This document shows, one piece after another, positions 12,399 through 25,788 of a stretch of DNA of 64,000 bases. Where the stretch lies: the NCBI GenBank assembly GCA_964036275.1, contig OZ038434.1, forward strand, positions 7,769,060-7,833,059, in the 5' to 3' direction. The DNA is from Litoditis marina. Lineage: Eukaryota; Nematoda; Chromadorea; Rhabditida; Rhabditidae. Numbering within the stretch: the first letter of the stretch is position 1; each line of letters begins with the position of its first letter. Below the pieces are notes generated by a model. It ran no database searches. It was not told the DNA's origin and worked only from the letters and a program-made list of their open reading frames with translations. The position numbers and the translations under genes were made by a program.

Positions 12399-13311
12399 AC
12401 CCTGAACAGAAAAAGACAATATCAGTTTCTTAAACAGCAAAACATGAAAATAATTGACATAGTTGCGAGGTCAGTCGCATTCCGTACAATACATTGTTTA
12501 TTTTCAGTTTGAATGATAATCGAGAAAGCATTCATAGACATGTTCGAATAAAAAAACATTGATATCAATGTAATTACAATAAATAGACGCCAGAACTTTG
12601 CCAATATGGAAAGCACCTTATTAGCATACGCTTATCTGATACTGACGGTTATATTAATGTTCCCCGGGGTATTTGAGTTACCGTTTCTATCTGCCCTCCT
12701 CTAATCATTTTCGAATATTGAACAATTGAAACAAACGTGAATGGACAAAAATAACCTAAATATGTGAAACGAGAAAAAACCAGGACACTCTTCCGCTGTG
12801 TTTTTTACGTTCTCACCGATTTTGGAGCCGGAAAACACCTGTAAATTCGGGATGATTGCGTACTACGATTAAGAGTGCGTTGTTGAGATTGCCCCAATTA
12901 CAGTAAAAACCTTGCAATAGGGATCTAGGTCAAATAAGTAGATACGGTATTTCGCTTTGTTGAGAAGTTTTGCAGTTTCCATAGTTTGTTACGGAAATTA
13001 TCCAAACATTCTCCGGTGATGCATATCAGACTACATCTTCAATTTCGTCACGCAAGTTAGAAAACAGTTAAGGATACTAGGTGAAAAAATGAGCCGAGAT
13101 GAGCCAACGAGCCGAAAAATGATAGGCCGAAAAAATGAGCCAACACGTAGATTCCACGTCCGAATGGAATAGACTATTACTGTGTCTGAGTCACCTGGGA
13201 TGAGAGTGACAGTTGGTTCGATAGCCTCAAAAATCTTCTTTGGTTAATGACGTAGCGGAAACGGGGTTTCACTGACAGAAAAGGCGCGCGGCCAGTGGAG
13301 AAACTTGAATC

Positions 13312-14155
13312 AGGAGTGGATACGTTAAAAAGACATGGAGCCAATTTTCATATTAGCCACAAAAAGCCGCGCAGACGGCCGTTCGGAATATTTCTAGTGA
13401 ACTGCTTGTCACGTGGAATGTTCATAGAAAACGTGAACAAATGTGAGAAGCTGAGAAATAATCGCAATGTAACATTCAATATTTTTGATAACTTGGTGTT
13501 CGCACGTCAAAAATGTATATACTAGCAATAACCTAGTTCTCGGAAGAAGTGTTAGTCTAATTTTTATTTCATTTGAAAGTTAACTTGGATCCAATTTTCA
13601 TATAAGCCACAAAAAGCCGCGCAGACGTTCGCAATTTCCCATGTTCGTGAACTGCTAGTCACGTGGAACATTACCAGAAAACGTGAGCAGACGTGAGATC
13701 ATGTGTGTAGCCTTTCACATTCTTACTGCGACTCTTACATTGAAATTACTGAATCTTTCACTCACGTAAATTTTATCGGAAAAGTTAACAGTTTTCGCAA
13801 TTGGTTCGAATTTCTTATAACAAAGAACGTTCGAAAATACGTTCGATAAAGTTGACGCTTGCACTAGGAAACACTCATCAGAAAGTTCGACTATTGAATG
13901 GTGTGAACTAAAAGAGACGATTTAACTTTTAAAACCAATTATATTATGATGGTTTTACGTCAGAAAATTATTCACTTGCACTAATCCAATTCTTAGAAGC
14001 AATGTTAGTTCGCTTTCGTTGTTTACACTCTCAATTTCTGCGAATGGATACCTAAAAAAGAAACATGGAGCCAATTTTCATATTAGCTACAAAAAGCCGC
14101 GCAGCCGACCGTGCGCAATTTCCCATGTTCGTAGAGAACTACTAGTCACGAAAGC
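13312..14155 (+). repeat. Three direct repeat units sharing the core ACAAAAAGCCGCGCAG
   Basis: The units are about 13312-13455, 13581-13700 and 14043-14155. Each contains CCAATTTTCATAT, then AAGCC or AGCTA, then the core, and 30-45 bp later GAACT(G/A)CT(T/A)GTCACG. Units 1 and 3 also share an upstream GGATAC...AAAAAG. The units lie about 245 and 475 bp apart, and a GAAG(A/C)A(A/G)TGTTAGT stretch precedes units 2 and 3, so a larger module may be duplicated. Confidence 0.7.
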
Positions 14156-17100
14156 TTGAGCTGGTGGGAAATGGAAAGTTACGTGAGAACATCGACAAAA
14201 CTCTAGTCTATTTCTATTCTGTGTGAAGTTTTATTCATTTGTTCATTTTTGATAGAGTTTCATCGTGAGAAAACGTAAGAACATTCGTAACATAATACTT
14301 AAAGTTTCAGTTTGGTGAGTTTCACTTAGATAAATACTCGCTTGGGCGGGTATCGGTAACCAAAGGAACTTCTTTTTAACGTTTGCTGCTATATTGCTAT
14401 TTAGACGGTAGTATTGTCAGGATTGAGAAATAATGAGCAGACTAACAGAAATGGACTGAAGATTTAAAAGTTCTATGATAGAGAAAATAAATAAAAATAC
14501 ATTAGAATACCGTATTTAAAAATTTAAAGTAAACGTGAACTATCGGAATGGTACAGAGTGTGAAAACAGTCCAATTTATATATTGAAAGGGTTCTAAGCC
14601 ACAATTCCCACGAATCCGATTATAGCCAAAAAGATGACCAACGGATTAAAATCTTTTCAATCCGTCGAAATCGAATTAACTACCATGCTGAAGCTGGAGG
14701 CAAAAAAGCTCGTTTTTGACACTAGCAAGCTGGTTTACCACGCCCCAGCCGACTTTGTTATTTCGACATAAAGTCAGTGAAGAAAGCGAAAATGATAGAA
14801 AGTGGTTTGGATTAAGGGTTTGTCAATGAATCTAATACGTGTAACTCGTTTTTAATAGGAACTGTTTGTACTATTATTTGTTGCCTCGCTTATCTGCTAG
14901 TTGCAGAAAGTGAATTGTTGAAGTCCGCCAATTCAGACACACCAAGAAAATATGTTGAGACTGAAATAAACTCGCAGCAAGTGAAAGTGTGAAAACGCAA
15001 ATTTAAATCACGACATTTTCTAGTGAAACTATGGAAACGTCACTTCCCGAGAAATGTCTAGCTTGCTATATCAGCGAAACAGTGTTTTTGTGTGCCAGGT
15101 GACAGACGGGATTCAACCAAGCCTTATTTTCTCCGTTTTAGTTGCGATGGGAACTAGATTTGATGGGCTGTGGCTATCACAGCTTCGTGTGATCCTGTCT
15201 GATAGACTAACATATCACGAAAAAGGTTGTTGGCGCTGATTGCCAGAAATTTCACTTATTAATCATTAACTCGATAACAGATGTATGTTGTGGTAATGCT
15301 CTCAATACCGACACAATCCCACGTAAAATATGTTCTGGCAACATGCGAGTTTGCGTGAGATCGCACCAATGAACAACTTTAAAAAAGAACTTTACTGGGC
15401 TGATCATGAGAGTATCGCATAGGGTATACGGATTAAAATAAGGTGCTTATTTTGGCTAATAAGTGCATTGGTCCCGATATAACACTGCATTTGTCCACTG
15501 CATCTTGTTCAAAACACTCAGCTAGAAGTTAGAAAGTGTTTTCGACACGGAAACTTGAAAAGTGTGAGAACAAGTGTGAACGATCTATAGGAACAATAGA
15601 ATACCACAGCGGAGGAGTGACTTGTTGTGAGGAGATTGCGATTAGGCCACGTTGTATTTACGGTAGAACGACGACTTTTTGGAACACTGGATATTGTTGC
15701 TAAGATATTCTGGAGATAAAACGGGCCGCATAGCGGGCGCGAACAATATTTTGTATCGAAAGTGTATTTAGATAAGCATCTATGGCACGGAAAACTGGAC
15801 AAATCGAGGAAGTGGCCATGGTTATTGGAAGACGGCTCCGAAAGGAATTCAACGGAAGAGATGGGCTCAGGGTTGGAAGTTCGGAAGAGGAGGGGGATTC
15901 TCTTTAAGAACTATGAGCAAAACTGTCTTGATTCGATGTAACATTTGATGTAACATAGTCATACAGTCTTCTCCCCTTTCACAAAAAACAGTACTATGAT
16001 TCTCACTCCTTCTTCCTCACAGTCCTAGAATGGATTCAAGAACTCAATTGATTCTAGACGTGATGTAGATGGTTGTTCAACATATGTATGGTTTTTTCAA
16101 CAACACATGTTAAGACGAAAATTCGTGAAAACTATTTTCTGCGAACAGCCATGAAAATTCCATCAGCACGCTGCGTGCAGAAGGACGTAGAAATATTTGA
16201 TTGCTTACTCGTAAAATCTCAAAATACAACTGAGAAACCATTACGTATATCGAGTGATTTGACAGAGGAATACTAGAAGTAAATGTGATCAACAACAGAA
16301 CTCTAAAATGCATTTCTGACGATGATGAAGAAGCAAGTAATCAGAGTTATAGTTGAAGTATGCCAAAACAGTACAACCTATGCAAACTAAGGTGGTAAAT
16401 TAGTGAAGTGGTACGAAATTCTGAAGAACCTTGCGTAAAAATAACTTTGAACGAACTACTTGGGAGTATTCATCAACACTGGCTGATCAGCAACCACAAC
16501 AATTTGACAAACAGAATAAACCAGCCTGTGGCAATAGCAGAGAACCAGTATATTGGTAGTCTGAGATGAAAAGCATGTCATATTAGACCAGCAAAAAGGG
16601 TGCCGATGAGCTAGCAGATGAGCGACAATTATGGGTAAGGAACCGGATTTACCCCTAATACATTTCAAGTGCATAAGCACACAGGGAACGGAAATACAAT
16701 AGTTAAAAACGGACCAAATATGATCTTTGTCACAGGTATGTAATGTAATGTTTGTAATGTGTTTGTATAGTATTAGAATAGGAATAAGAATAAGAGTGTT
16801 TGCTCACGAAGGATAGCAACAGTATACGTAGAGAATGCATATACCGAGATGAATGCAGTTTTCAGAAATTAAGGATACCACTTTTCCTATAAAGAGAGAA
16901 GGAAATATACGCACTTTGACACATTTTATTCCAAATTTGGGGTGTTTCAAAAATTTGATGAAACAATAAATAATCTCGTGTACTGTAATTTTTATCGTTC
17001 GTATACCTCACTTTGCTCAAACAACGCTGAGAAATATAGTTGATAATCGAATCCAACCAAAAGACCGCTCTATTGGAACTCGGTAATACTGTTCGTTGTT

Positions 17101-17183
17101 TTAGTGAGTGACCAAAACTTCGTTGTAGTTTGCGATATACGCCATAATTTACGTACTTGTATTTATGATAAAAAGGGACGGTA

Positions 17184-17307
17184 TTAAAGGAGGACGATTA
17201 TGTCGACCAATCCCGTGTCAACGGTCCTTTGAACTGCAATGGAAACATGTATTGCAGTTTAAAGGACTGAAGCGTTGCGATTGGAGCACATAATCGTCCT
17301 ACTTTAA
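17184..17307. repeat. Family A miniature element with TTAA ends
   Basis: TTAAAGGAGGACGATTATG at the left and CATAATCGTCCTACTTTAA at the right form terminal inverted repeats. Inside is a second palindrome around GCAATGGAAACATGTATTGC. The TTAA at both edges would fit a TTAA target duplication, as made by piggyBac-type elements; this is an inference. Confidence 0.7.
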
Positions 17308-18111
17308 ACTACGAACTCAGTGGGATAGGGCTACATAGAGCGTCTAGAGGGAAAGACAGAGCGACTCCTATAGAAAGACTTGCTTGAAACACAAGTTTCC
17401 AGAAAAAAATGGTTAGCATAGACTATAACTGATGAGATTGTTTTTAGCTGCTGATGATCATGAACTGATCTGATGATATATCTTGTTTGGGGTGGAGACA
17501 AATATTTTGGCTAGCCCATCCCCGCAGGCAAACTAGCTTATTCCAATCGGGCTATGACTTGCGCAATATGGTTGCACACAGATAGTATCCATGCAGAGAA
17601 TGATTCCCATCTCGAAGACATGTTTGATGAAACAATGTTAAAATATGACTGCACTACGGATAAACGAACTTCTCTGATTGAAAGTCAACTATTACTAACG
17701 TTTAGTGTTGTTTTATTATCTTCTCGTAACGGAACTGTGACTAAAAGACTAAAACATGGTAGTCAAACCAAATTAAACTTGATCTCATCTCTAAGTATTG
17801 GTGTTCGCAATTTCTTGTCACTGTCATTTTCACGGACAGGAATACACAATTAGGAAGACGGTTTTAGCGATATTCGTGAATAATTACAGAATACCAATAA
17901 ATTGGGAATGTAAACTTTTGAATGCATTCCGACTGAAAACATCCACACATCAGTATGGTTTGATTTAGAGAAACGACACATGTTTTGTTTGTTTATTCAG
18001 ACTTGGTGGGTTTTTGTTAAGAAGAAGAATTGTATTTTGATAGTACTCACATTGTTTGCTCCCAGTTCGTCGTATTTCGTTTGTGCGCAGATCAAACTAT
18101 AACAAACATAT

Positions 18112-18190
18112 TCTCTCTCTCTCTTTGCCTCTCTCTCTCAGTCTCTCTCTCAGTCTCTCTCTCTCTCTCTCTCTCTCTCTTTTCTCTCTT
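18112..18190. repeat. (CT)n microsatellite
   Basis: A near-pure CTCTCT tract with occasional interruptions. Open frames across it encode only Ser-Leu repeats and are not genes. Confidence 0.9.
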
Positions 18191-18421
18191 CATATCTCTT
18201 TCTCAAAATGTTGTTTTAACTCTTGTCACTTTTATCTCTGTTAGAAAGTGATTTGTGTAGAGAGAGCGTAGTATGATAATCGAATCAGTTTCCAATCAAC
18301 ATTTGACGGTCACCAGCTGGGGACTTGTTCCGGAGGAGAGAGAGTGGCAACCAATTAATTGGATCGAGATGAATTGGACGCGAAATCAAAGAATAGGGGA
18401 AGGTCGACTATGGAAAAACGG

Positions 18422-18710
18422 TAAAGAGAGAGAGAGAGGGAGGGAGAGAGAAAACGAGAGAGGTATTTTTACGACTACGGAGTCGGAGGTGGTAAGACAA
18501 AGGAAAGAGAGAGACAAAAATAACGTGAAAATGAGAAGAGGGACAGAGAGAGAAGAAGAAGAAATATGGAGAAGGAGGGAGTCAGGGGGAAGAGACAGAG
18601 AGGAAGAGAAGAGAGAGTTGGAAAAGACCAACGACTATCTGTCCTTATCACTTGTGTTTTGTCTCTGTCTCGTTTGTCCCCACCTGTTTTCTGTCCTGCA
18701 AACTGCGTTA
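18422..18710. repeat. Purine-rich tract plus unique tail, duplicated in the oxidase gene
   Basis: From about 18503 the sequence GAGACAAAAATAACGTGAAA continues through a GA-rich tract into GACCAACGACTATCTGTCC and CTGCAAACTGCGTT. The same series of segments is found at 20226-20446 in intron 2 of the downstream oxidase gene. The unique flanks on both sides show a duplication, not just shared microsatellite sequence. Confidence 0.8.
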
Positions 18711-18786
18711 TATTCTGTTTTGGTCCGCACAGATGCACATTGTTACTGAATAAATGAATGAATACTAAAAACGATAACATTAATGT

Positions 18787-19348
18787 GATATGAGTAAGTT
18801 AATCTGCTAAGTAAGAAATGTACTCAAAACCGTTTCGACCCTGATTCAAGACGGTTTTGGGTTTTCTCAGAGGGTTGGGTCATCATCAGTTGAACCCCTC
18901 TGAGAAAATGAAAACAGGACGAAAAGACTTACTGACCGTCTTCTAGCGGAGAAATGAGAGAAATGAACATTGCTCTTACTTCATTGCACATTTCAACCTC
19001 ATGCATGCATCTCATGCAAAAAAAATAACCTTATATAAATTCAAAAGCGTGTTTCCCTCGATTTGGTTCGGCGAAATCGCCCCACTGCCTTCCACCATTT
19101 AACATGGTAAGGTGGAAACACGTCTACCAGCTTTCCAGCTTGAAATGTGCAATGAAGTAAGAGCAATGTTCATTTCTCTCAATTCTCCGCTAGAAGACGG
19201 TCAGTAAGTCTTTTCTTCCTGTTTTCATTCTCTCAGAGGGGTTCAACTGATGATGACCCAACCCTCTGAGAAAACCCAAAACCGTCTTGAATTAGGGTCG
19301 AAACGGTTTTGAGTACATCTCTTACTGAGCACATCAACTTAATCATAC
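18787..19348. repeat. 560-bp foldback element
   Basis: The outer arms (about 18787-18997 and 19138-19348) are reverse complements with few changes. They include TACTCAAAACCGTTTCGACC and its complement, and CCCTCTGAGAAAA motifs that also pair inside each arm. The centre (about 140 bp) is single copy. The size and lack of coding sequence fit a non-autonomous foldback transposon. It ends about 460 bp upstream of the oxidase start codon. Confidence 0.8.
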
Positions 19349-19806
19349 CACCCTCGAAAAGTCCTAGTGACACAATTATATTTTGTTCAAACAAAAATAA
19401 CCTAATATTAATGTGATAGTTGACATAGTTAACTAAAACAAAGATTTTTTTAGTTTTGTGGTGCAAAGCTATTGTTTTGACAACCTTTTGAAGCATTTTT
19501 TCAGTTTTTGTTGCCATTTTACTCACTATTTAGTTTTCATCAAGAAATTTTTCGTTTCAATATTATCTTATGTCCTATAAGAAATCGTAATCAGAACCAG
19601 TATAGATTTTGCTGACAGTAATTCATATCACAAATAACAAGAAAATTCCACTCAACTATATTAGAACAGGTTCGAGTGGGACAATAACACTCCAATTATG
19701 ATTTTTTTTTAAATTTCTCCTAATGATAGAATTCGTCTGACCTCTGGTTACCATTTCTATTTTGGTTTTGGTATCTGGTTATAATAACCACTAGTTCGTT
19801 ATAGAT

Positions 19807-20321
19807 ATGAGATCATCATTGCACTTCAATGTGAACGGGAGAGATGTTTCCATCGATCAGCCAGATCCCGAAACATCCTTGGCAGCATATATTCGGAACA
19901 CTCGTAGGCTTATTTTGACTCTCATTAGTTCCATCGGAAGAATGAGTTCTTAATCCATTGTGTTACACGTTCAAATGGAGACAATTGTTGTTCAACTTGA
20001 ATCAAAATCTGATGCTTAGTTAGAAGGAGTAACACAGTGTCAGAATCATGGAACATAGGTTAAACAAAACATGAAAACAATCTTGAATGAAGCAACTTTC
20101 ATTCTCACACTTCTCTAAATCTTTCAGTTGGATTGACTGGTACCAAACTGGCCTGCGGAGAGGGGGCCTGTGGTTCCTGTACAGTGGTCATAGGCAAATG
20201 GAATAGTACCACCAAGAAAGCAAGGTCAGAGAGACAAAAATAACGTGAAAATGAGAAGAGGGACACAGAGAGAAGAAGGAGAAAGAGGGAGAGGGAGGGA
20301 GTCAGAGGGAAGAGACAGAGA

Positions 20322-20356
<35 letters not shown>

Positions 20357-23300
20357 GAAAAAGACCAACGACTATCTGTCCTTATCACTTGTGTTTTGTC
20401 TCTGTCTTGTTTGTCCCCACCTGTTTTCTGTCCTGCAAACTGCGTTCGCTCATCCCAAAGCAACCCGGTCGGGTATTTGTTGACGTATCTCGCTGAGTTT
20501 GTAGTTTGGTTCCGGTAGTTTTCGGTCGAGATTCATAAATTATGAAATCCATCGATATCAAACTACAACGTAGATTTGATCATTCCCTATAATATGTATC
20601 TAGTCCACTGTTCAAACAAATCTCAGCCAATTGGGCGACCACTTTCGTAGCAACCTTGACGAGAGACCGTACAGGTCAGAGAGACACAGACTGTCTTAGC
20701 TCATCTGAGGCCTCATTGAATTTCATGCTCTCTCGCTTTTGTAGCTGGCCAATCGGGGAAAATTGGCGCCATTCACACCTAGGTATTGGCAGCGAGCCAA
20801 CAAAACAAATATGATTATTCTTTTAAGTTTTTTTGTCGGAGTACATAGTACGGTAGGCAAGTGTGAGCATGATTTATTACAAGAAAATAATCACATTGAA
20901 GAGAGTTCTGTCTGGCCCTCGGTTCTTCTTATCTTCTTCTTTTATACTTGATGCTGTGACGTCCGTTCTGTGCGTGGTTGAGTTCTCATAACACTCCTTG
21001 TCGCGGAATGTCTCATGAGTCAAGATACTATAGATATTGAGAGAGAGGGATAGAGAGAGAAAGTAGTGTACTCACGTACATACTGTACATACTGTACTTG
21101 CGTACTACATCCATTTTTCTTGCTACGGCGTTAAACTACGCAACAAATTGACATGTTGCAAAATCTTCGTAAAACTGGCAACGATATTCAAAAAACTGCC
21201 TTGGTCACGCGTGAGATGTGTAGATTACAGGGGCGAATATGTTGCAGGTATCGGGCTGTGAACGCATGTCTCTTTCCAATATATCTGGTCGATGGATGTT
21301 TCGTCATAACAGTGGAGGGAATCGGATCCCCAGATAGAATTCACGTGATTCAGGATAGACTGGCACGTGGACACGGAACACAATGTTGGTAGCAGTAACT
21401 ACAATAATAGCGTTTATCAGTAATGGACCAATACGGAATCATGAAATAAAACGAATCGAACTGACATTTGAGCAAGCGAAAAAAACAAAACTTTGCTCAT
21501 GTCATTTGTTGGAAAAATCTTGTCCAAAATGAATTTTGAAGCGTTTGCATAGTTATCTCCACGTCCTTTTGATGATGTTGGAATCACTTTGGTCACAGAA
21601 GTCTTGTTCTGGTTGATTTGGCTCCATTCCATTAAAGAAATCTTCGGATTCAGGTGGATTCTGTTCCCCGGGTTTCGTGATGTCGGCCTACGCCCTTCTA
21701 CGCGAAACTCCCAATCCGACGCTGAAGCAAATTGACCAGGCAGTCAAAGGTGAAGCACTTTCTGATGTGCGATTTGCGAAAATTCAGTATATTAACTAAA
21801 TAAATGTGTGTCCAAGTAGGTGTATAATGTATGTGCTCAAAGGGTCAGGTGTGCGTCAGTACCCAAAGTTCGGGTAGTTTTCGGCCCATGTCTGGAAATT
21901 ATTTGTTGTTTTATTCAAAATCCGTTGTTTCCTCAGGTAACTTGTGTCGGTGTACCGGCTACCGGCCAATCTTGGAGGCTCTCTACTCGTTCAGCGACGA
22001 GGGTTGCTGTCAAAATAAGGTCAGTGGTAGATCAAAAAAGTGATAAGGTAGAAATTGTTCTGAAGATAGGCTACATGAACACCTAACGTAGCAGCTGATA
22101 CCAGCAGAATTTCTTAGAAAAAAGTGAACGAATGTGCACACTGCGTCGAAAAATGAGCAACTGCCTATGGCACTGATTTTGCAAGTTTTCATCATGAGTA
22201 CTCCATTCTGTTAATTCTGAAATGAGTTCATTAAAAAAATATAAATTGAAACTTCAGGCTGGAAAAGGTTGTCCATGCAAGGATGAAGAGATCAACAAAC
22301 TGATTACTTTTGAAGATTTTCCTAAACTGGACGAGAAGCAGGAGTTGATCTTTCCTCCAAGTCTCTTGGTGAGTTCAAAAAAATGCACGAATCCGAATCG
22401 AACAATCAGACCAAGAGAAATAAAAAGAGCAAAATAGATGAACATGATACATTACTCAAACCTCCGATTTGTGAGGTGTAAAAATTGCGTAAATTCTCAT
22501 TGTTAGGTTTCCATGTTTCCAAGTTTTAAAATCGCCACTGAGATCTGTATACAAGCCTTGAAGTTGTAAAGTTTCAACGGTTTCAATAAACCGTCTCTCT
22601 TCGCTATTTCCACTCAAAAATATACGTTCCATCAAAAACTACTAGACTGAACCAAAACGCAAACGTGACACAACAGATCAGTTGTTCAGAATAACCACAA
22701 GACGCCCGAGTCAATGGAGATACCCGGGCCACGTGTCCATCTTTTGATGCCGATAAATTTGGAGGAACTGACTCGGATTCAACAGCAGAATCCGGAGACA
22801 AGAATAGTCACAACGGGAATGATCACTAGACTGGGTAGGTACCTTTCTACGAAACTCGACATAACCTCAGTTATGAGTCACTGAAAAATTCACCATAACT
22901 ACAAAATCCGTAGGCGCGAGCGACAAATATATATATAACTGCATAAATAAATAAAACTGTATGTAGTTTTGTAGCTACAGGAAACGAAAAACTTTAAATG
23001 TGTTTCTTGTTGTTACACTGCTTCTTGTTCAAACCGAATTGCACTGAGATGAAACTACAGACTCCGCAGAACGGGAGGAATGAATCTTTTTTCGTAGCGT
23101 CCCGTTTCAATCCGTATGAATGGAATGAGTAGTATGTTACTTGAACCATAGCTAGAAATTTCACAACAGTCCGATTTCACGGGGCCTCACTTCTCACAAC
23201 AGTTAGAGTAACCAGACAATTGCAGCATCCGCAAGAAAACCTTCCTTGAAGGAAAAGTGGGTTTCGACTGCACGGGTTGCGGAACTCGCTCGAGTTGAGG

Positions 23301-25292
23301 TACGTATTGGTAGCTTGCATAGCTTCGTTTTTACACCGAGAGAAAACTAACATACAAGTCAACAATACTAAACAAGTCAGCCTTCGAAAATCATGATTTA
23401 TTTGTGGTCGCGCGTGCTGCCGAATCCATCGACAGGAACCCTGCCTTAGATGCTATTAAACGAAGAACACTAGAGGATTGGTGTACACGTTTTACGTGTT
23501 GATTTTACGTGGTATTTGTCACACACAGTTTTGCATTAGAGAAGAATACATACACAAGTACGTTGTTCAGGTCCACGATTCTGTTCTCCATGTTGGTTCG
23601 GCATTGACTATCGCCGATTTGCTCGAGGCTGTTCGCCACAACTGCGATGTCTCGGTGGTCAAACCATTTGAGAAACTCTTCGACCAGTACTCATCAATGC
23701 AAACAATGAATATTGCTGTAGGTTCAACCTCGATCCTTCTCATTGTAGTTCGAATTCTGGTATGAATGAAACTTCACACACATTTTCACAACTCTATGTG
23801 CCTGCTTATTCTCTTCAAATATTGTTAATGTGATTAAATACCTTGTTATTTTGTTTAAAATATATGCAATTCACTTTTAAAGCATGTTTTTCCAGTCGTG
23901 GGCCGGTTCAATCTGTCAGAGAAATCGTTCGAGTGATCTGGGAACGCTAGCTGTGGCGCTCAATATATCTGTTGTTCTACTCGAGAGCGGCGAAGAGAAA
24001 ACCATAACTGCAGCCGAATTCTACAGCAGAACCATTTCTGACCACTTCATTGTGAAGCAGATTCGAGTTCCCATCAGCATTGTGAGTTGAAAAGTGTTCT
24101 CCATCAAGTCGTTCTATTAAAGAATCGAAACAGCTTATGCCGACCTGGGCTGCTCAGTCAGCACGGACAGACCACGTGATTCTGCTTCATGAACATTTGT
24201 ATAAGTTAATACTTGTTCAATTCTTTGGTGAAAGAACTTGTCACCTCTGAAAACTTCGCCTAAATCCCAACATTGATAAAAGTAACAACCAAACGCAATC
24301 AAATTTATGCAAACTACATCAAACATTCCATCAATCATGATGCAGTGGAAAGTCCAAGAACAAATTATTTTCGAACTAAAAACCACTAGAAAACATCCTA
24401 GGGATAGAAAACATTCGACAATGTTTGTATTGATATTATGATGAGAGTTTTTAAACTGCTGTTGACTCAATTATAATTCCAGCGAGGAACGGCGTGGAGT
24501 TTCAAGGCGGGTCATCGTCCGGGGCCAGAGTCGACCGTAGTCAACGGTGCCGCTGTCGTGGAGGAATCAGAAGTCATAGACCACGTCAGAATCGCATTTG
24601 GTCTTGGGAAGATACCCCTCAGAGCGAGTAAACTGGAAACGACCCTACGAGGAAGGTAAGTTTTATTGTAAAACAAAAACAATATCTGGCGAACTACACT
24701 AATACTTTACAATTAACTCAATTGACAATTCGAACACAAAACAAACCCGGTAAACCTCAATACGGCCAACGTTGAAGTCAGCTTGCAAATTAGCAAAAAA
24801 CATTTTTTGTGTGAACTAATTATTAGAGTTTGTCTATTACTAGTTATTATGAGAAAAAGGTATTATAAAATTCGTGAGATACTACTTTTGGAATAAAATT
24901 ACAATAATAAAAATGGTTGTCGGAAAACGAGGGTCAGTCTCGTAGAGTTGGATCCAAATCAGTTCCCTGTAAAAAGAAGATGTAAGTGAAAACAATAATA
25001 TCATGTACTTTCAAACCCATAAAATATTTCTTACTAACATAAAAGTGCATGCAAACTGTTGGGGGACGCGGGACAGGACAGAAGCGGACTAACTATAACT
25101 ACTCACTATCTATCTACTAAGTAGTTATTGACGAGGGGGCGGAGTCTTCTGCGCGGCTGCTTGTTGCGGAGGAGTTGCGGGTTTCGGAGGGTTCGGTACT
25201 GTATCCGGGGCTTTCTGCTGTGGCTGCGCTGGTACTTGCTGTTGTTGTTGTTGTTGATTCGTCTTCACCGGTGCTTGTTGTTGGTTTCCCCG

Positions 25293-25335
<43 letters not shown>

Positions 25336-25418
25336 GGTGGTGGTGGTGGTTGGTTCGTCTTCACCGGCACTGCTTGTTGTTGGTTCGGCTGCGCTGGTAC
25401 TGCTTGCTGTTGTTGTTT

Positions 25419-25449
<31 letters not shown>

Positions 25450-25589
25450 GGTTGTTGCTGTTGTGGTTGCGTCTTCACCTGAGCTGCTTGTTGATGTTGT
25501 TGGTTCGTCTTCACCGGTGCTGCTGGTTGCTGTTGGTTCGTCTTAGCTGGTACTGCTTGTTGTTGTTGGTTAGTCTTCGCTGGTACGGC

Positions 25590-25657
<68 letters not shown>

Positions 25658-25736
25658 GGTTCACCGGGACTGCTTGATGTTGTTGGTTCGTCTTCACCGG
25701 TGCTGCCTGTGGTTGGTTAGTCTTTGCGGGTACGGC

Positions 25737-25788
<52 letters not shown>

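Larger units (their letters stand above)
12402..18000. other. Gene-free stretch with local direct repeats
   Basis: I found no chain of exons with coding character. It contains three direct copies of a sequence with a conserved core (13312-14155), a short GAGCC-rich patch near 13085-13145, and a family A element at 17184-17307. Isolated open frames at 15518-15802 (minus) and 17554-17853 (plus) have no motif or splice context. Confidence 0.5.

Noticed and set aside
18030..18757. Open frames across CT/GA microsatellites
   Set aside because: They encode only Ser-Leu or Arg-Glu runs that follow from the simple repeat.
21381..21390. Exon 3 ending at the donor GTAGCA (after CAATGTTG)
   Set aside because: That join breaks the frame. 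The donor GTTGGT four bases earlier restores the invariant QCGFC motif.
23395..23500. Oxidase exon encoding VVARAAES near 23412-23450
   Set aside because: It lacks a donor. The exon at 23226-23299 encodes VSTARVAEL, which fits the family position and phases on both sides.
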